Positions 16,825-23,484 of a stretch of 64,000 nucleotides of DNA are shown here, piece after piece. The translations under genes were made by a program, and so were the position numbers. The stretch lies in NCBI GenBank assembly GCA_017541305.1, contig JAFXZJ010000027.1, forward strand, positions 1 through 64,000, in the 5' to 3' direction. Under the pieces are notes generated by a model. It made no database searches. It was not told where the DNA came from and worked only from the letters and a program-made list of their open reading frames with translations. Source of the DNA: Clostridia bacterium (GTDB lineage: Bacteria > Bacillota > Clostridia > Christensenellales > CAG-138). Position 1 is the stretch's first letter. Each line of letters begins with the position of its first letter.

Positions 16825-18609
16825 ATGGCAAACAAGGTCAACGGCGAGCTGAACGGCATCAGATCGACTACGATCGAAAGGATCCGCTCGCTTTACGAAT
16901 TCAGAATGGGGCAGAAGGAATTTGCCTCATGGGAGCTCATTTCGCTCATGGCGGAGCTCACGGGCGAGATAGGCCGCGAGATATCCGTCTATATCGCGCG
17001 CGACGGACACATTGCGGACGTTTCCGTCGGCAGCGACAGCAAGGTCGATATGCCCTCGATGCGTCTTGTGCGCAATGAAGACAGGCTTTGCGGCGTGCGC
17101 TGTCTGCACACGCACCCCAACGGCGACGGGCGTCCTTCGGGTGTGGATCTGGGCACGCTTAGATCCATGCAGCTCGATTCAATGTCAAGCGTGGGCGTTA
17201 TGAACGGCAAACCCACTCAGCTTTACGCGGCGTTCATAGGCGACAAGGACGACGACGGCAAGCGCACCGCGCTCATTTACGGGCCGCTGAGGCCTTACAA
17301 GCTTCCCAATCACGCGCTTATCAACGAGATATTCATATCCGACGACCGCTTCCGTTCCGTAACGAAGGCCGTGCGCGGCAACGAGCCCGAAAAGGCGATA
17401 CTCGTTGGATTTGAGGATGCGGAATACGATAACCTTGAGGAGCTTTCCGAGCTTGCCAAGACCGCGGGCGCGGAGGTGATGCTTAAGGTGCCGCTGAAAA
17501 AGCGCGTGATCGACAACGCCACCTATATCGGCTCGGGCAAGGCCGAGGAGCTTTCATTGAAGGGGAGCGAGCTTGAGGCCGATCTGTTCATATTCGACGA
17601 CGAGCTTTCGGCGATACAGCAGCGCAATCTTGAGGAAGTGCTGGGCGCTTCCGTGATCGACAGGACGACGCTTATACTCGACATATTCGCCTCGCGCGCG
17701 CAGAGCCGCGAGGGCAAGCTGCAGGTGGAGCTTGCCCAGCTGAAATACCGTCTCCCCCGCCTTCTCGGCCAGGGGCAGATACTTTCAAGGCTCGGCGGCG
17801 GCATAGGCACAAGGGGCCCCGGCGAAAAGAAGCTTGAGATCGACCGCAGGCGCATACGCAGGCGCATATACGAGCTTGAAGAGGAGCTTCGCGAGGTGAC
17901 GAAGCAGCGCGAGCTGCGCTCCGAGGGCCGCAGGAACGGCGCGGCGCCCCTGATCGCGCTGGTTGGTTATACCAACGCGGGCAAGAGCACCCTGCTCAAC
18001 GCCCTGACCGACGCGAACGTGCTTGCGGAGGACAAGCTGTTTGCAACGCTCGATCCCGTTGTAAGAGGTCTTAAGCTGTCGGGCGGCACCGAGGTGATCG
18101 TTTCTGACACGGTAGGCTTTATAAACAAGCTTCCGCACGACCTTATAAACGCGTTCCGCTCCACTCTCGAGGAGGTCTCAAAGGCCGATCTCATACTGCA
18201 CTTGATCGACATATCCTCCGATCATCACGAGACGCAGATGCGCGTCGTTGAGGACGTCATAGCGGAGCTCGGCGCGGGCGATACCCCCAGGATAGACGTG
18301 TTCAATAAATGCGATCTGCTGCCGGGTTTTCCTCAGCAGATCCAAAGGAGCGACGGGCGTCCCAGGGTGTTCATAAGCGCAAAGAACGGAACGGGCGTCT
18401 TGACGCTGCTTGAAGCGGCTGAGAAGCTGCTGAATTCCAAGCGGCATGAGATAGACGTAACTGTGCCGTATTCCAAGTATGAGGCGGTCAGCTTCATCTA
18501 CAAGGCGGGCACCGTGCTGTCAGAGGAGCACACGGCCGAAGGCACGCACATACACGCTTATCTTGACGGGGCTGATTACGGTCAGCTCAAGAAAATGCTG
18601 GATTTTTAA
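16825..18609 (+). CDS. hflX: GTPase HflX, long form with JAMM-like N-terminal domain
   Basis: HflX is a ribosome-associated GTPase that splits stalled 70S ribosomes. The ATG at 16825 is preferred over a GTG at 16801 because of the GAAAGGTG upstream; the product is 594 residues. Residues 1-170 form an extension found in clostridial HflX, containing LHTHPNGDGRPSGVD (about 94-108), which fits the JAMM metal motif HxHPx(n)SxxD. The HflX domain follows (about 190-365, with GGGIGTRGPGEKKLE), then the G domain: P-loop GYTNAGKS (about 380), DTVGFINKLPHDL (G3) and NKCD (G4). It heads an operon with tmk, a GDPD gene and a small protein; 9 bp separate it from tmk. Confidence 0.95.
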   Translation: MANKVNGELNGIRSTTIERIRSLYEFRMGQKEFASWELISLMAELTGEIGREISVYIARDGHIADVSVGSDSKVDMPSMRLVRNEDRLCGVRCLHTHPNGDGRPSGVDLGTLRSMQLDSMSSVGVMNGKPTQLYAAFIGDKDDDGKRTALIYGPLRPYKLPNHALINEIFISDDRFRSVTKAVRGNEPEKAILVGFEDAEYDNLEELSELAKTAGAEVMLKVPLKKRVIDNATYIGSGKAEELSLKGSELEADLFIFDDELSAIQQRNLEEVLGASVIDRTTLILDIFASRAQSREGKLQVELAQLKYRLPRLLGQGQILSRLGGGIGTRGPGEKKLEIDRRRIRRRIYELEEELREVTKQRELRSEGRRNGAAPLIALVGYTNAGKSTLLNALTDANVLAEDKLFATLDPVVRGLKLSGGTEVIVSDTVGFINKLPHDLINAFRSTLEEVSKADLILHLIDISSDHHETQMRVVEDVIAELGAGDTPRIDVFNKCDLLPGFPQQIQRSDGRPRVFISAKNGTGVLTLLEAAEKLLNSKRHEIDVTVPYSKYEAVSFIYKAGTVLSEEHTAEGTHIHAYLDGADYGQLKKMLDF

Positions 18610-18618
18610 GGGGTTATC

Positions 18619-19299
18619 ATGAATACGAGGATAATTACGATCGAGGGCATCGACGGCAGCGGAAAGACCGTGCAGTTCGATCTGCTCTGCTCAAAGCTTA
18701 CGGCACTGGGTCACAGCGTGGGGACTTTATCGTTCCCCGCATACGATTCCTTCTTCGGCTCGCAGGTGGGCAGATATCTCACCGGCGAGGAAGGCGTGTT
18801 TGCCACCGACGTCGATCAGAAAAGCATGGCGCTGTGGTTCGCGCTGGACAGGTTCGAGGCGTTCAAGGGCTATCGCGACGGCGAATACGACTTTCTTATA
18901 ATCAACCGTTACGTGCTGTCCAACGCGGTGTATCAAAGCATCAGGGACCGTGACCTTGCAAGGCCCGACATAATCGACTGGGTATTCGAGCTCGAGTATG
19001 AGCACCTGGGGCTTCCCCGCCCCGCGCTCAACCTGTTCTTCGACGTGAACACCGAAAGAGCCGGGCAGAACGTGGACAAGAAGGGCTTCCGCGATTACGT
19101 TGGCGAGGGCCGCGACGTGTATGAAAGCAGCCTGGGCATACAGGAGCGCGCAAGGAATATGTATATCCGCGCCGCGCGCAAGTATGAGGACGTCGCCATA
19201 ATCGACTGCATGGACGATGGCATGATGCGCCCCCGCGAGGCGATCTCGGAGGACGTGATGAACGAGCTTTATTCCCGCGGACTATTGAAAAACGAATGA
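18619..19299 (+). CDS. tmk: Thymidylate kinase
   Basis: dTMP kinase phosphorylates dTMP to dTDP. The 226-residue protein has the P-loop GIDGSGKT at residues 10-17, the LSFPAYDS region that contacts dTMP, and the DR-motif equivalent NRYVLSNAVYQ. It is a little longer and more divergent than the usual clostridial Tmk (about 205-210), so a second, operon-specific copy is possible. It sits between hflX and a GDPD gene. Confidence 0.85.
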   Translation: MNTRIITIEGIDGSGKTVQFDLLCSKLTALGHSVGTLSFPAYDSFFGSQVGRYLTGEEGVFATDVDQKSMALWFALDRFEAFKGYRDGEYDFLIINRYVLSNAVYQSIRDRDLARPDIIDWVFELEYEHLGLPRPALNLFFDVNTERAGQNVDKKGFRDYVGEGRDVYESSLGIQERARNMYIRAARKYEDVAIIDCMDDGMMRPREAISEDVMNELYSRGLLKNE

Positions 19300-19318
19300 T
19301 ATAAAGGAGTTTTCTGAT

Positions 19319-20050
19319 ATGGATACAAGGATACTTGCACACAGGGGCGCATCCTTCTATGCGCCGGAAAATACCATGCCCTCTTTCGAGCTGGCGCTCG
19401 AGCAGGGCGCGGACGGCCTTGAGCTGGACGTGCATCTTTCTAAGGACGGCGAGCTTGTCGTAATGCACGACGAGCGGGTCGACCGCACCACCAACGCCAA
19501 GGGCTTTATAAAGGACTACACGCTTGAGGAGCTGAAAAGCTTTGACGCCTCCTACGGCAAGAGCGGCTATGAAAACGCCCGCATACCCACCCTGCGCGAG
19601 GTTTATTCGATGCTGAGCCGCTCGGATAAGATCGTTAACGTGGAGATCAAGACGGACATCATGGACTATCCCGGCATTGTCGACAAGCTCCTTGCGATGG
19701 AGGATGAAATGGGCATGAACGGTAAGATAATCTATTCCTCGTTCAACCATTACACCGTCTATGAGCTTTTGATGAAGCGCCCCGAGGCCAGGATAGGCCT
19801 GCTTTATCTGAGCATATTCGCCAATCCCTGGACCTATGCCAAATCGATGGGCGCCTGTGCGCTGCATCCGCACTTCATCACCATCAGCAAGACTCCCGAT
19901 ATGGCCGGGGAATGCGCGTCGCTCGGCATCGAAACCAACATCTGGACGGTGGACGAGCCCGAATGGATGGAGCGTCTGCAGAAGATGGGCGTGACGAGCA
20001 TAATCACCGACAAGCCCGACCTTGCCTGCACGGTGCTGCTGGGTAAATAA
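19319..20050 (+). CDS. Glycerophosphodiester phosphodiesterase
   Basis: This 243-residue cytoplasmic protein has a full GDPD TIM-barrel: HRGASFYAPENTMPSF (catalytic His and Asn-Thr, residues 7-22), ELDVHLSKDGELVVMHD (metal-binding Glu and Asp, catalytic His) and IWTVDEPEWM near the end. It hydrolyses glycerophosphodiesters to glycerol-3-phosphate and an alcohol. No signal peptide, so a cytosolic UgpQ-like enzyme. Third gene of the hflX operon. Confidence 0.92.
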   Translation: MDTRILAHRGASFYAPENTMPSFELALEQGADGLELDVHLSKDGELVVMHDERVDRTTNAKGFIKDYTLEELKSFDASYGKSGYENARIPTLREVYSMLSRSDKIVNVEIKTDIMDYPGIVDKLLAMEDEMGMNGKIIYSSFNHYTVYELLMKRPEARIGLLYLSIFANPWTYAKSMGACALHPHFITISKTPDMAGECASLGIETNIWTVDEPEWMERLQKMGVTSIITDKPDLACTVLLGK

Positions 20051-20054
20051 CGCC

Positions 20055-20312
20055 ATGAAGATCTGGGGAAAAATACGCCGGGACAACCGCACCGTGAAAA
20101 ACGAAACGGTCGTGATACACGTCAAGTCCGCTTATGAGGTGGAGGACTGGGGCGAGCCCTTTGCCGCTCTCTGTCACAAGCTGAATCTTTCGCGGCCGGT
20201 GATACTTTCAAAGCACGTACGCGATCTTGAGAAGTTTTCGCACACGGTGTTCTTCCCTTCGGATTTCATGGAGCCTGTGGATTTCGACAGGTTCGAGATC
20301 GAATTGTTCTGA
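20055..20312 (+). CDS. Small conserved protein of unknown function
   Basis: An 85-residue protein starting at the ATG at 20055, 4 bp after the GDPD stop; the alternative upstream start would overlap the GDPD gene. It begins MKIWGKIRRDNRTVKNETV, an opening I recognise from uncharacterised small proteins of many Clostridia. Basic N-terminal third, acidic C-terminus (PVDFDRFEIELF). No motif. It closes the hflX operon before the terminator. Confidence 0.75.
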   Translation: MKIWGKIRRDNRTVKNETVVIHVKSAYEVEDWGEPFAALCHKLNLSRPVILSKHVRDLEKFSHTVFFPSDFMEPVDFDRFEIELF

Positions 20313-20328
20313 AAAGGCATAATAAAAG

Positions 20329-20360
20329 CGCTTCCGTTTTTGCTTCGGAAGCGTTTTTTT
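20329..20360. terminator. Bidirectional terminator between convergent operons
   Basis: CGCTTCCG and CGGAAGCG form an 8-bp stem, with T7 on the plus side and a CTTTTATT run on the minus side. It serves the hflX operon and the lgt-lipoprotein operon. Confidence 0.85.
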
Positions 20361-20362
20361 GC

Positions 20363-20905
20363 TCAGTTGATCGGCTTGACGCCTATATCCTTGTCAAATT
20401 CCATCTCATACTCCAGCTCGGTCAGCGTGGTGTCGGTCAATATCCTTGCATAGACCACGTTTTCACCCGGCTGCAGCACCAGAAGATATTTGCCGTCGCG
20501 GGTCTGCAGCCTTGCCCTTGCAAGCTCGGAACCGTCCTCGGCGGTATAGACGACGTCTACGGCGCAGGTGATGGGCTTGACGTAATCATTGAATATCATG
20601 CCGTCAAGGAAGGTATCGCCGTCCTCCTCGTAAACGAGTATCGTGCGGAACGTGAGATAGCGCTGAAAATGCTCCGCGCCCGATATGCGGACGCCCAGCT
20701 CGTCGACTATCTGTTCCGGCGCCTCGGTGGGCGCTTCCGTCGCCGAATAGGCCCCGCCCTCGTCCTTGGGATCGGGCGTTTTAAGATTTGCCCTGCCGTC
20801 CCTCTCCGGGCCGGAGGAAGGATCTATGCCGGGGGTGGTGTTTATGCAGGCGGCGAACGTGATCATCATTATCACCGCCATTATGACGGCAAAGCGCTTA
20901 ATCAT
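20363..20905 (-). CDS. Lipoprotein translationally coupled to lgt
   Basis: A 180-residue lipoprotein: the signal peptide is followed by lipobox TFAAC, then an acidic, Thr/Pro-rich linker (PTEAPEQ) and a beta-rich C-terminal domain with DGMIFNDYVKPITCAVDVVY. The ATG at 20903-20905 is chosen because it has GAGGA 5 bp upstream and a signal peptide; the in-frame extension upstream only reads the lgt tail in another frame. It overlaps the lgt stop in ATGATTAA (8 bp), so translation is probably coupled. Its own lipidation would depend on Lgt. Function unknown. Confidence 0.82.
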   Translation of the reverse strand: MIKRFAVIMAVIMMITFAACINTTPGIDPSSGPERDGRANLKTPDPKDEGGAYSATEAPTEAPEQIVDELGVRISGAEHFQRYLTFRTILVYEEDGDTFLDGMIFNDYVKPITCAVDVVYTAEDGSELARARLQTRDGKYLLVLQPGENVVYARILTDTTLTELEYEMEFDKDIGVKPIN

Positions 20906-21998
20906 TTTTCTCCTCGGGCTCGGCGGCCGATTCTTCCGGCTCCTCCGGCTTCTCTTCAGCTTCGGCGGCTTCCCCGGCTTTTTCGGAAGCTTCTTCGGCT
21001 TCGGCGGGTCCCTCGTCCTTTTGGGGAGCTTCTTCGGCTTCGCCGGGTCCCTCGTCCTTTTGGGGAGCTTCTTCGGCTTCGGCGGGTCCCTCGCTGCTGT
21101 CATTCATATATGCCTTGTCGCCGTAATAGGGCTCCGTCACGGGCATCAGCAGGCGGCCCTTTTTCTTTTCGAGTATGGCCCTTATCACAAGGAACGCGAT
21201 CGAAAGCACCACGAGCACGGCGGAAAGCACCTGCGATACCCTTAGATCGCCCCACATGAGGCTGTCGGTCCTGAGGCCCTCGACGACCGCGCGCTCGGCG
21301 CCGTACATGATCAGGTAGGCGAAGGTGATATCGCCGCGATGCTTTACGGCCTTCCGCAATATGAACCACAGCACTATGAATATGATGAAGCACCACACGG
21401 ATTCATAGAAAAAGGTGGCGTAATGGATGTTGTTGAGGTTGGAGGGCAGATCGGCGCAGCAGGCCTTGTGACATTCGTCGATCCTGACCGCCAGCGGGAA
21501 ATAGGGCGGGAAGCCATCGGCGATCACCGTGCCGTAAGCCTCCTGGTTGAAGAAATTGCCCCAGCGGCCTATGGCCTGAGCCAGGGCAACGGTGGGCATG
21601 ATAAGATCGGCAATGGAGAGGAAATGCAGCTTCTTCACCCTGCCGTAGATGAGCATGCCCAGCACGCCGCCGATTATTGCGCCATAGATCGCAAGGCCGC
21701 CGTCGCGCAGATTGATCATGCCAAGCAGTATCTCGCCGAAGCTCATGCCCGGACGGATGAACATATCGAGGGAGAATACGATGTAGTAGATCCTGGCGAA
21801 TATCACGCCGAGGGGAACGGCGATGAGGCAGAGATCGATCACGCAGTCCTTATGGAGCCTGCGGCGCTTGGCCTCGTGCGAGCAAAGTATGAACGCGAGT
21901 ATTATACCAAGCACGATAAGCGCGCCATACCAATAGATCTTGAGCCAGTCGAGGCCGAATTTGGAGCCGTCGATAAGCACGTTTGATGGATTCTTCAT
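20898..21998 (-). CDS. lgt: Prolipoprotein diacylglyceryl transferase with acidic repeat tail
   Basis: Lgt transfers diacylglycerol from phosphatidylglycerol to the lipobox cysteine of prolipoproteins. The 366-residue product has about seven membrane helices and the signature GRWGNFFNQEAYG (about residues 145-157) with the essential Arg and Asn. From about residue 297 it carries an unusual cytoplasmic tail of about 70 residues, rich in Glu, Ala and Pro, with a 13-residue repeat EEAPQKDEGPAEA. Typical Lgt proteins of about 250-280 residues lack this. It overlaps the downstream lipoprotein gene. Confidence 0.92.
   Translation of the reverse strand: MKNPSNVLIDGSKFGLDWLKIYWYGALIVLGIILAFILCSHEAKRRRLHKDCVIDLCLIAVPLGVIFARIYYIVFSLDMFIRPGMSFGEILLGMINLRDGGLAIYGAIIGGVLGMLIYGRVKKLHFLSIADLIMPTVALAQAIGRWGNFFNQEAYGTVIADGFPPYFPLAVRIDECHKACCADLPSNLNNIHYATFFYESVWCFIIFIVLWFILRKAVKHRGDITFAYLIMYGAERAVVEGLRTDSLMWGDLRVSQVLSAVLVVLSIAFLVIRAILEKKKGRLLMPVTEPYYGDKAYMNDSSEGPAEAEEAPQKDEGPGEAEEAPQKDEGPAEAEEASEKAGEAAEAEEKPEEPEESAAEPEEKND
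20985..21105. repeat. 39-bp minisatellite in the lgt tail
   Basis: A 39-bp unit containing tcgtccttttggggagcttc is repeated about two and a half times and encodes the 13-residue EEAPQKDEGPAEA tail repeat. Copies differ by very few bases, so recent expansion is likely. Confidence 0.8.
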
Positions 21999-22052
21999 AA
22001 AAATACTTCCTTTGCTGCATGCGGTTTTTCCGCAATAAATAAGCTATGCCCC

Positions 22053-22080
22053 ATTATACTTCATTTTCGATCGAAAATAA
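22053..22080 (-). promoter_or_regulatory. lgt promoter with a 16-bp perfect palindrome
   Basis: Minus-strand TATAAT (22053-22058) lies about 55 bp upstream of the lgt ATG. A perfect palindrome ATTTTCGATCGAAAAT (22063-22078) fills the space between the -10 and the -35 region (TTATTT, 22075-22080). The position is typical of a repressor operator; the regulator is unknown. Confidence 0.55.
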
Positions 22081-22120
22081 AGCCAATGGGGCAATTTTTT
22101 ACGAATTTGTGCTTTTGGCC

Positions 22121-22369
22121 TTAAGCCATGCCGTTTCTTTCGAGAAAGAGCTTGAACACCTTATCCAGAAGCTCCGCGTCGTCAAAGCCCTCAAGCTCGC
22201 CCTCGGGGCTTTCGCGCAGTATGATCGCCTCGGGCTCGGAGCTGTCGTCATCGAGGGGCAGCAGCACGGAGAAGATTTCGCCTTCAAGCTCGATCCTGTC
22301 CAAAAGCTCGCACTCTATCTCGCTCCCCTCCTCGTCGGTGAGGAGTATCGTGTAATCGTGATCCTCCAT
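22121..22369 (-). CDS. DUF1292 (YrzB-like) small acidic protein
   Basis: An 82-residue protein starting at MEDHDYTILLTDEEG (ATG at 22367-22369), the usual opening of DUF1292 proteins in Firmicutes. The upstream in-frame codons lie in the fba gene and were discarded. Typical features: EFELLD-like segment ECELLDRIELEGEIFSVLLP and a C-terminal FKLFLERNGMA. Function unknown in the family. It starts 10 bp after the fba stop and is probably co-transcribed with fba. Confidence 0.85.
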   Translation of the reverse strand: MEDHDYTILLTDEEGSEIECELLDRIELEGEIFSVLLPLDDDSSEPEAIILRESPEGELEGFDDAELLDKVFKLFLERNGMA

Positions 22370-22379
22370 ACGCGGGCAA

Positions 22380-23345
22380 TCACGCCTTGCCGTCGCAGCC
22401 GAGAACGTCGACGATCTTGTGCTTGACAAGCTCCTTGATGGCGGCGCGGGCGGGCTTTAAGTACTGGCGGGGATCGAAATGATCGGGATGCTCGGCGAAA
22501 TACTTGCGGATATTCGCGGTCATGGCAAGACGCAGGTCGGAATCGATGTTGATCTTGCAGACGCTCATCGAAGCGGCCTTACGAAGCTGCTCCTCGGGGA
22601 TGCCGACGGCGTCGGGCATATGGCCGCCGTTCTCGTTGATCATCTTGACGAATTCCTGAGGAACGGAGCTGGAGCCGTGAAGCACGATGGGGAAGCCGGG
22701 CAGACGCCTGGAGACCTCTTCGAGCACGTCGAAGCGAAGGGGCGGCGGAACGAGTATGCCCTTCTCATTGCGGGTGCACTGAGCGGCAGTGAACTTATAG
22801 GCGCCGTGGCTGGTGCCGATGGCTATGGCAAGGGAATCGCAGCCGGTCTTGGTGACGAACTCCTCTACCTCTTCGGGCCTGGTATAGGAGGAATCCTCTG
22901 CCTTTACCTTGACTTCATCCTCAACGCCGGCAAGCGTGCCGAGCTCGGCCTCTACGACCACGCCGTGATCGTGAGCGTACTCAACGACCTTGCGGGTGAT
23001 CTCGATATTCTCGGCGAAGGGCTTAGAGGAAGCGTCGATCATGACGGAAGTGAAGCCGCCGTCGATGCAGCTCTTGCAGATATCAAAGGAATCGCCGTGG
23101 TCAAGATGGAGCACGATGGGAAGACCGGTCTCGATAACCGCCGCCTCAACCAGCTTGATGAGGTAGGTGTGGTTCGCATAGGCGCGAGCGCCCTTGGATA
23201 CCTGGAGAATGAGGGGAGCGTTCAGCTCAGCCGCAGCCTCGGTGATACCCTGTACGATCTCCATGTTGTTTACGTTGAAAGCGCCGATAGCGTAGCCGCC
23301 GTCATATGCCTTCCTGAACATTTCGGTGCTTGTTACAAGTGCCAT
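22380..23345 (-). CDS. fba: Fructose-bisphosphate aldolase class II
   Basis: This zinc-dependent glycolytic aldolase cleaves fructose-1,6-bisphosphate to DHAP and glyceraldehyde-3-phosphate. It has 321 residues with HLDHGDSFD (about 80-88, zinc and catalytic Asp), GTSHGAYKF (about 178) and LHGSSSVP (about 221). GGAGGA precedes the start. A promoter and a hairpin-containing leader lie upstream. Confidence 0.96.
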   Translation of the reverse strand: MALVTSTEMFRKAYDGGYAIGAFNVNNMEIVQGITEAAAELNAPLILQVSKGARAYANHTYLIKLVEAAVIETGLPIVLHLDHGDSFDICKSCIDGGFTSVMIDASSKPFAENIEITRKVVEYAHDHGVVVEAELGTLAGVEDEVKVKAEDSSYTRPEEVEEFVTKTGCDSLAIAIGTSHGAYKFTAAQCTRNEKGILVPPPLRFDVLEEVSRRLPGFPIVLHGSSSVPQEFVKMINENGGHMPDAVGIPEEQLRKAASMSVCKINIDSDLRLAMTANIRKYFAEHPDHFDPRQYLKPARAAIKELVKHKIVDVLGCDGKA

Positions 23346-23392
23346 TGGATCAATCCTCCGTTAACTTATATTTTGCGGGTTATCCCGCTTGT

Positions 23393-23421
23393 ATTATAAA
23401 CCCAAAGAACAAATAGTGCAA
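23393..23421 (-). promoter_or_regulatory. Promoter of fba
   Basis: Minus-strand TTGCAC (23416-23421) and TATAAT (23393-23398) with a 17-bp spacer; a small GCGGGTTATCCCGC hairpin follows in the leader. Confidence 0.7.
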
Positions 23422-23433
23422 GCCCGAAAAGGA

Positions 23434-23463
23434 ATAAAAAGGGGAAGATCGCAAGTCTTCCCC
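23434..23463 (-). terminator. Terminator of the LRR-like gene
   Basis: GGGGAAGA pairs with TCTTCCCC over 7 nt and is followed on the minus strand by TTTTTATT, about 20 bp past the stop at 23485. Confidence 0.8.
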
Positions 23464-23484
23464 AAATAATATTATTTTTTGTTT

